Positions 41,240 through 49,054 of a DNA stretch of 64,000 nt are shown here, piece by piece (position 1 is the stretch's first letter; the number at the start of each line of letters is the position of its first letter). The position numbers and the translations under genes are program-made. The DNA lies in contig UQHH01000001.1 of NCBI GenBank assembly GCA_900540865.1, positions 62,001 through 126,000 on the forward strand, read 5' to 3'. A model generated the notes under the pieces. The model saw only the letters and a program-made list of their open reading frames with translations, searched no databases and had not been told where the DNA came from. This DNA is from an uncultured Oscillospiraceae bacterium. Its GTDB lineage: Bacteria; Bacillota; Clostridia; Oscillospirales; Acutalibacteraceae.

Positions 41240-41635
41240 TCTATATTTCTCAGAAACAAGCCATTTTTTCGCTTGTTCAAAATCGTCTATAAACGCGAAG
41301 GCAAATCCGCCGCCGGAGATTGCTTTCCTTATTTTCGCCCTCGTCTTTTTGTCCGCGCCTACAAAGACGGCGCGCGTAAACCGCTTGCTTTTATCCAGCA
41401 GCTTTTCAGCAAGGGAATAGATGAGCGTATCGTTTATGCGCGTGTGGTCCAGGTTGACCGCTATCAGCGACGGCCTCGACGGCCTTTTGAACTGCAAATA
41501 ATCCTGTTCCAGCTTTTTAAGCGCCAAATCCGTATATTCATAGATGCCGTCCAAATGCTCGAACCAGATTTCGCCCCCGTCAAAGCACATGGAAAACGAT
41601 TTTTTCTTAACGCCGGGAAGCTCTTCCCCCTTCAC
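41237..41635 (-). CDS. small protein with STAS-like look, unknown function
   Basis: A 132-residue soluble alpha/beta protein. The pattern of strands and helices (FSMCFDGGEIWFEHLDGIY, SLIAVNLDHTRINDTLIYSLAEKLL, RAVFVGADKKTRAKI, FAFAFIDDFEQAKKWL) is reminiscent of STAS domains, but I cannot assign it firmly. It starts at GTG 41635 after GGGGGTGA, 23 bp behind the stop of the GGDEF/EAL gene. It is therefore probably co-transcribed and could be a partner in c-di-GMP signalling. Confidence 0.65.
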   Translation of the reverse strand: MKGEELPGVKKKSFSMCFDGGEIWFEHLDGIYEYTDLALKKLEQDYLQFKRPSRPSLIAVNLDHTRINDTLIYSLAEKLLDKSKRFTRAVFVGADKKTRAKIRKAISGGGFAFAFIDDFEQAKKWLVSEKYR

Positions 41636-41658
41636 GCCGTCACCCCCGTTTTGTGTTG

Positions 41659-44600
41659 TCAGACGGCCGGGCTGAGAAAACGCTTTTCAAACTCCTCAAT
41701 GGGAAGCGGCCTGCTGATGTAATAGCCCTGGATATAGTCGCACCCCAGGCGCTTTAAAACCTCCATCTGCTCTTTCGTTTCAACGCCCTCCGCGACGATT
41801 TTCATATTCAACGCCTTCGCCATGCCGACGATGCTCGAAATAATCGTCTGGTTGCGCAGCTCAAAAAGCTTATTGTTGCGGAAAAACATCATATCGAGCT
41901 TCAGCACCTCGACCGTAACGTCCTTAAGCAGGTTAAGAGAGGAGTAGCCCGAGCCGAAATCGTCCATAGAAAAGCAAAAGCCGCGGATTCGCATTTTCCG
42001 CATGACGCTTTCCAAAAGCTCGGCATTTTCAACCATGGTCGTTTCCGTGCATTCCAGCTCGAGCAGGCCGTCCGGTATTTGGTAACGCTCTTTGATTTCC
42101 GTATACCGGCTGATAAAGTCCTTGCGCAGCGCGCTGATGCGGGAAACGTTGACAGACAGCTTAATTGGCGATTTTCCTGATTCCAGAAGGCCGTGCAGGT
42201 AGCTGCACACCTGCTCGAAAACATACCGGTCAAGCTCGACGATAAACCCGTTTTTCTCAAACAGCGGGATAAACTCGCCCGGTGTGAGGACGCCGTCTCC
42301 GGGCCGTTCCCACCGCACGAGCGCCTCGGCGCCGAATACGGCGCAGCCGTGCTGGACGTCGGCCATCGGCTGGAAATACGGCTTGAATTCGCCGTCCTCC
42401 AATGATTTTACCATGACGGCCTCGATTTCCTTTTCGTGCAGGAGCTGGCGGCGCATTTCGTCGCTGTAGAATGCCATACGGCTGCCGTCGAGACGTTTTA
42501 CGCTCTTTTGCGCAAGGTTTGCGCGGTCTATCATATCCTCGATACTCAATAAATCCTCATTTTTTTCAATACAGTACACACCGGAAACAAGCTCCAGCCG
42601 CAGCTTTTTGCCTTGGTCCTTCCCATATTTATAGAGATGTCCCGACATTTCCTGAAAGCACTGCTCAAGCTCGCGGCGGGTTTCGTAATAACGCAGGCAG
42701 ACAAAATAATCTCCTGAAATGCGCGCAAAAATCTCGCCCTCGCGCATGGCGCTGGAACCGATATTTGCCCAAAAGCGCAGTACCTGGTCGCCAAAATCGT
42801 AGCCGTACATGTCGTTGATGAGCTTGAAGTTGCGCAGGTCGCAATACCATAGGGCATATTTCTTTTCTCCGCGGCTGCGCAGCAGGGCGGCAGCGCCGGC
42901 CTTGAATTTACTGAAATTATAGTGCCCGGTCAGCGCGTCGTACTCGGCGCGGTATTCAAGCTCCATGCGGTCAACCGTCGCCTTATCTACGTCAGTCACC
43001 GTTATCATGGAACGGGTAATCTCCCCATTTTCTTCTCGCAGGACCGTCAGCGCGACGTTGCACCACAAATAAGCGCCGTCCGTCTTTTTCAGGCGAACCG
43101 TCGTCTGCGCGTTGGCTCTCCCCATATGGATGAGTTTTGATACCTTCTCCGCTTTTTCCCAATCGTCCGGATGAACATCCTCCCGCGTCAGGAAATAGTG
43201 GTTTCCGGCAGAGCCGGTATTGCGCAGGAAAGTAAACTGCCTTGCCTGAGCGGAGGCATAATATGTATTGGTTTCTTTTGTATATTCCAGTACCATCATA
43301 CCCGCCTGCTCCATGATGGTACGGTAGCACTCGCTTTCCATTTGGCGGCCAAGCAATATGCGCCGCTGCGACTGCGCCTCCGCAGCGTTCTTTCTGGCGG
43401 TAACGTCTTTGACAAAGCAAAGATATACCTCCTTGCGCTGCGCTATCTGGATTGGCACGAGCGTAAACTCCGACCAGGAAACGGACTCGCCGTCATTTAC
43501 AATTCTAAATTCTGATGAGAGGGACGCCGACCCATCCGCAAAAGCCCTGCGAACAGTGGGCCAGTGAAAGAACTCGAGAAAACGCGCCGCGTCCTCCTGG
43601 GAAATGGTATCCCGCGCGTTTTCCTCCAGAATTTCGTTTAATTTGCCCTCTTCCCGCCTGAAAACGCCGCCTTCCCTGTAGGACGGGATATAGAAATAAT
43701 CGCCTGTCACGTCCATGACGGCAAGCTCCTCAAAAACACGCTGAATACTCTTGATGTACCTTCTGGTGAGGGAAACGCGTGTCTGCCTGCTCTTTTTATC
43801 GGATTCCGGTGTTTTCAGCGTCCATTCAGGTTCAAAATCACGCGGTGCTTCCCTGTTTTCTATATCGTGCGGCGTGTCGTTGTACGGGCTCCAGTTTTCC
43901 TCCAGCATATCGTTCTGGTAAAAAACACAGCAGCTGCGGCCAAGCTTTTTTGCTTCATACAGCGCAATATCCGCCTTCTGGTAAAGCTCGTCAAAGGTCA
44001 TACCGTCCTTCGGGAATACGGCGACACCGAGGCTCGCGGAAATAAATGTCTGTTCGTCAAGCTGTCTGGATAAGGCGGTACATAGCTGCGCCGTCTTTTC
44101 CTCCAGCGTATGGTTGAGCTGTACGTTGCGCAGGCAAATGACGAATTCATCGCCGCCGATACGTCCGATAATATCTTCCGCGCGCAGCGATTCTTTCAGC
44201 GACTTTGCAAAATCCGTAAGCACACGGTCGCCGAATCGATGCCCCTTCGTATCGTTCAGGATTTTAAAATGGTCGATGTCCACCATGATAAACGCATGGC
44301 GGCCAAGCGGGGTGCTCGTTTCAAACAACTGCGAAATCTGCTCTATTACCGTCCTGCGGTTTAAAAGCCCTGTCAGCGCGTCCTTTTGCGACAGCTCCTG
44401 CAGCTCAAGCTCCCGCCGTTTTTCCTCGTCGATATTTTTCAGAAGGAAAAACGCCTTGACGTCGCCCGAATACGGCTCTGAAAGAAGCTGTACCTCCGCC
44501 TTTGCCCAAAAGGGGTTCTTGTCCTGCCCGAGACGCCTGTATTCAAGCTCTAAATGGCATTTGCCTTCTTCAAAGCGCCTGCATAAGCCGGCTCGTGAAA

Positions 44601-45639
44601 AAAAGTCGCGGTAGGCGACTAAATCCTCCGGGTAAATCAGGTTTTTCAGGATATAGCGGAAGGTTTCGTCATAACAGCCGCGCACCTCGTCAGGGATGTC
44701 CTGCGCAAGGGGGCCTCCAAGATGGTCTATCCTGTTTTTCGTAATATTGCATTCGTAATAGATATGAGCTCCTTCAAGCTGCGATTTGTTGTACTGCGTC
44801 CATTTTTCATACGCGATTTGTTTTTCTCTTTGTTCCGTTATATTTTCAATCGAAATAACCGCATATTTCGGTTCCCCTTTTTTCCCCGTAACCATGGAAA
44901 ACACACAGCGGCACCAGACAGAGCTTCCATTGCGCGGGTCTACCGTCCTGATAACGGCCTCGCCGCCCTTTTCTCCGTGCAGCATCGCATTGTAGAAATC
45001 CATATAGTCCCGCTTGCTTTCCGGCAAAACATTGTTTTTCAGAAAGCATTCCGGTACGTTCTCAATTATTTCAGGCATATTAAGCTGCGCGGCGGTCTCC
45101 GGCGCAATCGTAATCCTGCGTTTTTTTATATCAAAGCGGAAAACGCAGCGTCCTGACTGCTTCAGCAGGATTTTGCGCTCCTCATCGTGTTTTTTTAGCT
45201 GCTCCATTTTATACCGGCGCTCCGATACATTGAGTACCGTGCAAATAAAGCAGGATGGGTCGTCTTTGTCTGGAATTCCCCTGGCAAGCGTCCACAGGAT
45301 GGCGCCTCCGCGGTGGATACCGCGCACCTCCAGCTCAAAAGCTCCGCCGGCGTCTTTCTCTGCCGCCGCAACCGTTTCGATTGTACGCTGCCAATCGGGT
45401 GGATAGATAATGAAGCTGACGGTTGAAAAGCCCGCGCCTTCCGCTTCCTCGCGCGTATAACCGTAAATCCTGTAATATTCCTCATTTGCGTCAAGCAGCG
45501 TAAGGTACGCGTCGTTTTTGATACGGCAGACGCCGCAGGGAAGAACGTCGGACGTAAATATTCTTCTTTTATTTTCCACGTTCCTGTTCACACGCCTTTC
45601 GATTAATGCATCCCAAAGCTCCCGGACAATATAAAACAC
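41659..45639 (-). CDS. PAS/GGDEF/EAL protein: c-di-GMP cyclase and phosphodiesterase
   Basis: A 1326-residue cytosolic c-di-GMP enzyme. Order: about three PAS domains (residues 30-410), GGDEF (about 415-580, intact RIGGDEF at 493-499 with inhibitory site RAED five residues before), two more PAS domains (about 640-920), a degenerate GGDEF (SGDYF near 970), and a C-terminal EAL domain (EALVRW near 1105, ECTETT, DDFGSGYSS, EGVET all present). The first cyclase and the phosphodiesterase look active, while the second GGDEF should be non-catalytic and perhaps regulatory. The start GTG 45639 is weak; GTG codons at 45591 and 45579 are possible. Confidence 0.93.
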   Translation of the reverse strand: MFYIVRELWDALIERRVNRNVENKRRIFTSDVLPCGVCRIKNDAYLTLLDANEEYYRIYGYTREEAEGAGFSTVSFIIYPPDWQRTIETVAAAEKDAGGAFELEVRGIHRGGAILWTLARGIPDKDDPSCFICTVLNVSERRYKMEQLKKHDEERKILLKQSGRCVFRFDIKKRRITIAPETAAQLNMPEIIENVPECFLKNNVLPESKRDYMDFYNAMLHGEKGGEAVIRTVDPRNGSSVWCRCVFSMVTGKKGEPKYAVISIENITEQREKQIAYEKWTQYNKSQLEGAHIYYECNITKNRIDHLGGPLAQDIPDEVRGCYDETFRYILKNLIYPEDLVAYRDFFSRAGLCRRFEEGKCHLELEYRRLGQDKNPFWAKAEVQLLSEPYSGDVKAFFLLKNIDEEKRRELELQELSQKDALTGLLNRRTVIEQISQLFETSTPLGRHAFIMVDIDHFKILNDTKGHRFGDRVLTDFAKSLKESLRAEDIIGRIGGDEFVICLRNVQLNHTLEEKTAQLCTALSRQLDEQTFISASLGVAVFPKDGMTFDELYQKADIALYEAKKLGRSCCVFYQNDMLEENWSPYNDTPHDIENREAPRDFEPEWTLKTPESDKKSRQTRVSLTRRYIKSIQRVFEELAVMDVTGDYFYIPSYREGGVFRREEGKLNEILEENARDTISQEDAARFLEFFHWPTVRRAFADGSASLSSEFRIVNDGESVSWSEFTLVPIQIAQRKEVYLCFVKDVTARKNAAEAQSQRRILLGRQMESECYRTIMEQAGMMVLEYTKETNTYYASAQARQFTFLRNTGSAGNHYFLTREDVHPDDWEKAEKVSKLIHMGRANAQTTVRLKKTDGAYLWCNVALTVLREENGEITRSMITVTDVDKATVDRMELEYRAEYDALTGHYNFSKFKAGAAALLRSRGEKKYALWYCDLRNFKLINDMYGYDFGDQVLRFWANIGSSAMREGEIFARISGDYFVCLRYYETRRELEQCFQEMSGHLYKYGKDQGKKLRLELVSGVYCIEKNEDLLSIEDMIDRANLAQKSVKRLDGSRMAFYSDEMRRQLLHEKEIEAVMVKSLEDGEFKPYFQPMADVQHGCAVFGAEALVRWERPGDGVLTPGEFIPLFEKNGFIVELDRYVFEQVCSYLHGLLESGKSPIKLSVNVSRISALRKDFISRYTEIKERYQIPDGLLELECTETTMVENAELLESVMRKMRIRGFCFSMDDFGSGYSSLNLLKDVTVEVLKLDMMFFRNNKLFELRNQTIISSIVGMAKALNMKIVAEGVETKEQMEVLKRLGCDYIQGYYISRPLPIEEFEKRFLSPAV

Positions 45640-45780
45640 ATTCCGGTTTGGAGCCTATCATTTTATATCCAGTAAAAGCAGTCTTATTATAATATATTTT
45701 CCATATAAATGCAATTGCTCTTTCGTCTATTGGCCGATACGATTTGGAAAATAGAATTAAAATTTGGTTGTCCTAACCAA

Positions 45781-45814
45781 AAAGAAGCGCCGGTTTCACT
45801 CCGGCGCTTCTTTT
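45781..45814 (-). terminator. terminator of the PAS-GGDEF gene
   Basis: AAAGAAGCGCCGG and CCGGCGCTTCTTTT form a stem of about 13 bp around TTTCACT, with TTTTTGG following on the minus strand. It overlaps the stop codon. Confidence 0.85.
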
Positions 45815-47288
45815 AATCTTCCGATGATTCCGGCTTATCGATTATGGTATTGCCGCGGGGCTGCCACTGCATTTCCAAACCCATTTCTTCCCGGTATGTG
45901 CAGCAGCGGTTTTTTCCGCTGTGCTTTGCTTCATATAAAGCAATATCCGCCTTCTGGTAAAGCGTTTCAAACGTCGTTCCATCATCCGGGAAAGCGGCGG
46001 TTCCGACGCTGCAGGAAATGGAAGCGATAATGCCGTTGTAATTAAATTCCTCGCTGAACACCCGGCAGATATGCTCCGCCTTTTTCCGGATGGTTTCCCT
46101 TGCGGGTATTTGTCTGAGGAATACCGCAAATTCATCGCCGCCAATACGGCCGATAATATCCTCCGGATAGAACAGCGGCGCAATCCTGCGGGCGCTTTCC
46201 GCCAGTACCTTATCGCCGTAAAGGTGCCCATACCTGTCATTTATGCCCTTAAAGTTATCAATATCTATAATAAGCAGCGCGTCGCATCCAGCCTGAGGCG
46301 GCCCTCCACCCATTATGCTCCTAATCCGCTCTTCCGTGGCTCCCTTATTAAAAAGCCCCGTGAGCGTATCGCGCTCTATTTGATTGCGCAGCAGCTCCTC
46401 GCGTCGCTTTTGCTCATCAATGTCCTCCAAAATACCGATGGCCCGCACGGCGCTGCCCTGCGCGTCGTAGATATTGGTCAGGGTAATTTTCCGCCAGACA
46501 TACCGGCCCGCCGCAAGCCGGGTCTGTACCACACAGGACGCGCGCGGTGCCCCGGCGCGTATTTTCCGGTACATTTCCAGAAACACAGATACGCTGCCGG
46601 GGTGGATTGTACCGTTTTCGACGAGGGAATCGGGTACGTTTTCCAATTCCTTCGGCAGCCCGTAAACCTCCGCGGATTTATACGCGTGAATCATCATGCG
46701 GGTGGAGATATTATAATCGAAAATCGTGTTGTCCATCTGCGCCATCGCAATGCGGAACCGCTCTTCGTTTATTTTCAGTTCCTGCTCCATCTGCTTACGC
46801 TGGGTGATATCGACACAAACACAGTGGAGCGTCGTGTTTACCAGTCCACGGAAAAAGTTCCCTTTAATCAGCGCCCAAACCACTTCGCCGCTGCGCCGGA
46901 CAATCCGGTGTTCGACCTCAAAGCCGTTTTCGCCGGCGTCAAACGCTTTTTGAACCGACTTTTGCACCACCGGCAAATCCTCCGGTAAAATGATTCTATC
47001 AATACGGTTTTGGTGCTCTGCAATCAACTGCTCGGGCGTATATCCGTAAAGCTGAAAAAACAGGTCGTTACCGTATAGCAGCGTAAAAAAATCGTCGTAT
47101 GCCGCCTCGCAGATGCCCGCCGGTAAATTAGAAATAATTGAGGACAAAAGCAGGTTGTCCTTAGAAAGCGTATCGGCAAGCATTTCAAGCTTACCACGCG
47201 GCATCGTCTTCAAATCCTTTGCCACATCTGCATTATCCAAAGGTCCTATATCTTTAGAAACACCTTGTAAAAAATTTTTATTCCCCAT
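45813..47288 (-). CDS. PAS-PAS-GGDEF diguanylate cyclase
   Basis: A 491-residue cytosolic c-di-GMP synthase. Two PAS domains (about 50-170 and 180-300) precede the GGDEF domain (about 310-470) with DTLTGLFNKGATEERI, the metal-binding IDIDNFKGIND and intact RIGGDEFAVFLR. The residues at the product-inhibition site read YPED rather than RxxD, so feedback inhibition is probably lost. The start is ATG 47288 with GGAAGG 11 nt before it; ATG 47306 is the alternative. It is transcribed alone behind radC. Confidence 0.9.
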   Translation of the reverse strand: MGNKNFLQGVSKDIGPLDNADVAKDLKTMPRGKLEMLADTLSKDNLLLSSIISNLPAGICEAAYDDFFTLLYGNDLFFQLYGYTPEQLIAEHQNRIDRIILPEDLPVVQKSVQKAFDAGENGFEVEHRIVRRSGEVVWALIKGNFFRGLVNTTLHCVCVDITQRKQMEQELKINEERFRIAMAQMDNTIFDYNISTRMMIHAYKSAEVYGLPKELENVPDSLVENGTIHPGSVSVFLEMYRKIRAGAPRASCVVQTRLAAGRYVWRKITLTNIYDAQGSAVRAIGILEDIDEQKRREELLRNQIERDTLTGLFNKGATEERIRSIMGGGPPQAGCDALLIIDIDNFKGINDRYGHLYGDKVLAESARRIAPLFYPEDIIGRIGGDEFAVFLRQIPARETIRKKAEHICRVFSEEFNYNGIIASISCSVGTAAFPDDGTTFETLYQKADIALYEAKHSGKNRCCTYREEMGLEMQWQPRGNTIIDKPESSED

Positions 47289-47451
47289 ACAATCCGCGCC
47301 TTCCATTCTACACTAAAACCAAGATTATACCGGATGTTTTCAAACAAACGCCCACATTTTTTAACCGGACCGCCCTTTTCATGCCGTATGGATTCCCCTT
47401 TCCACGCGGCGGGCAAACCCCGGCGGGTTCAAATATTTACTTTTGGTCCTG

Positions 47452-48135
47452 TCATCTTTTTATCAAGTTGGACTGCATCATGGAAACAAAGTCCCTGTCC
47501 GCTACGACAAAATGGTCAATCAGCGTAACGCCTACAAGCGCAAGCGCCTCATTGATTTCGATGGTTGCGTAAATGTCCGGCTCGGAAGGCAGAGCCACCC
47601 CACTGGGATGGTTATGCGCGAGCGCGGCGTATTTGGCGTTATTGGTAATCGCCAGCTGCACGATTTTCCTGATATAAAGCTGGCACGCGGACATCGAGCC
47701 TTTGCTGACCACGCCGCAGAACAGCTCCTTGTATTTTGCGTCGAGCAGCATCAAAATTACGGTCTCGTTGTCCCTGCCGGTAAATTTCTCGAGCATCCGA
47801 TCCCCTAAGTTCTCTACATTAATAATTTTATGCGTGTTACGGTACTTGTCGTCGGTATATAGCCTAGACATACCGGGAATCAGCTTGAGCAGCACGGCGG
47901 CATTCTCAGAAAGCCCAGACTGGGTCAGGATGTCTATGGGCGCGTCGAACACCGCCGAAAGCGAGCCAAACTGTTCCAGCAGCCGGTGTGCGATCGGATT
48001 GGTATCCTTGCGCGGAACGGCATAATAAAGGAGTAGCTCGAGCGCTTCGTGCATTTCAAACCCATCGAAATCATTGAGCAGGAATTTTTTGCGCATACGG
48101 TCCCTGTGCCCCTTATGCGGCGAATTGGATTGCAT
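47452..48135 (-). CDS. radC: RadC-family JAMM/MPN+ protein
   Basis: A 227-residue protein named RadC, though its role in DNA repair is unproven. A helix-hairpin-helix region (MHEALELLLYYAVPRKDTNPIAHRLL) is followed by the JAMM metal-binding motif HNHPSGVALPSEPD near residue 175. ETVILMLLDAKYK and KGSMSACQLYIRKIVQLAI are family marks. The start is ATG 48135 with AAGGGG upstream. It lies behind pyrE but after a hairpin. Confidence 0.93.
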   Translation of the reverse strand: MQSNSPHKGHRDRMRKKFLLNDFDGFEMHEALELLLYYAVPRKDTNPIAHRLLEQFGSLSAVFDAPIDILTQSGLSENAAVLLKLIPGMSRLYTDDKYRNTHKIINVENLGDRMLEKFTGRDNETVILMLLDAKYKELFCGVVSKGSMSACQLYIRKIVQLAITNNAKYAALAHNHPSGVALPSEPDIYATIEINEALALVGVTLIDHFVVADRDFVSMMQSNLIKR

Positions 48136-48168
48136 AAACGTTCACGCCCCTTAAAGCCTGTATTTCAA

Positions 48169-48204
48169 AACGGGACGCCATGCTTTATATGCAGGGCGCC
48201 CGTT
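48169..48204 (-). terminator. terminator of pyrE
   Basis: AACGGGACGCC (48169-48179) pairs with GGCGCCCGTT (48195-48204) with one bulge, followed by TTG on the minus strand. It is a modest terminator. Confidence 0.55.
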
Positions 48205-48219
48205 CAGGTTTTTATAAGC

Positions 48220-48801
48220 TTACGCTTTTCTTGAGCCGGGCTTGACGACCGGCAGCTTGCCTTCTTTACATAAGGGACAGTCATCCGGCTCCCAGGATTC
48301 TACCTCGACCTTAATGACGGATTTGAACGGTACGCCAAAGTCGACCGACCCGTTCGTCCTGTTGACGATGGAGCCCACGCCGACAACCTCGGCTCCGGCG
48401 GCCTTTACGAGCTCAAGCACTTCTTTTACCGAGCCGCCTGTCGTCACGACGTCCTCCACAAGCAGCACCTTCATACCGGGCGCGACGGCAAAGCCCCTGC
48501 GCAGAGTCATTTTACCCTCCTCGTCGCGCTCCGCGAAAAAGTTTTCGCAGTGAAGGTGGCGGCTGACCTCGTAAGCCATCTGTACGGCGCCCATGGCCGG
48601 ACCGATTACGACGCCGACCCCCTGGCCTTCAAACTGTTCGGCAAGCGCCGCGCAAAGCTCTTCGCTGTACTTCGTATTCCTAAAAATTTTGGCGCACTGC
48701 AGATACCTGTTGCTGTGCCTTCCGCTCGTCAAACGGAAATGCCCCTCCAGCAGGACGCCGGCTTCTTTTAATATTTCCATAACTCTTTCCTGTGCAATCA
48801 T
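48220..48801 (-). CDS. pyrE: orotate phosphoribosyltransferase
   Basis: Converts orotate and PRPP to orotidine 5'-phosphate in pyrimidine synthesis. The 193 residues contain the PRPP-binding loop VLLVEDVVTTGGSVKEVLE near residue 120, the start HFRLTSGRHSNRYLQCAKIF and a flexible FAERDEEGKMTLRRGFAV. This is the longer PyrE form with a C-terminal Cys pair (CPLCKEG). The start is ATG 48801 with AAAGGAA. It is isolated from other pyr genes. Confidence 0.95.
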   Translation of the reverse strand: MIAQERVMEILKEAGVLLEGHFRLTSGRHSNRYLQCAKIFRNTKYSEELCAALAEQFEGQGVGVVIGPAMGAVQMAYEVSRHLHCENFFAERDEEGKMTLRRGFAVAPGMKVLLVEDVVTTGGSVKEVLELVKAAGAEVVGVGSIVNRTNGSVDFGVPFKSVIKVEVESWEPDDCPLCKEGKLPVVKPGSRKA

Positions 48802-48977
48802 GTTCCAATTCCTTTCAAAAAAATAATATATTGTTATAATCTCTGTAATTATAAACCACAATTTACAATTTAAACTGTAGTTAAAAGAATTTTCCAAACT
48901 TTTTCTGCCTATACTTTTTTCTTGTTCCTTTTATTCTGAAACAAAGGCGCTTTTCCGAAAAATACGTGTATATTACA

Positions 48978-49006
48978 TTGACACCCCCGCTGGCAACGGG
49001 TAAAAT
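48978..49006 (+). promoter_or_regulatory. promoter of the histidine kinase operon
   Basis: TTGACA, 17-bp spacer and TAAAAT, 48 bp before the start codon at 49055. The remaining 170 bp back to pyrE are AT-rich and contain the pyrE leader. Confidence 0.82.
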
Positions 49007-49054
49007 GTATACATATATAACTTCCCGAATTTTCCTTTGGAAGAAGAGGATGAA

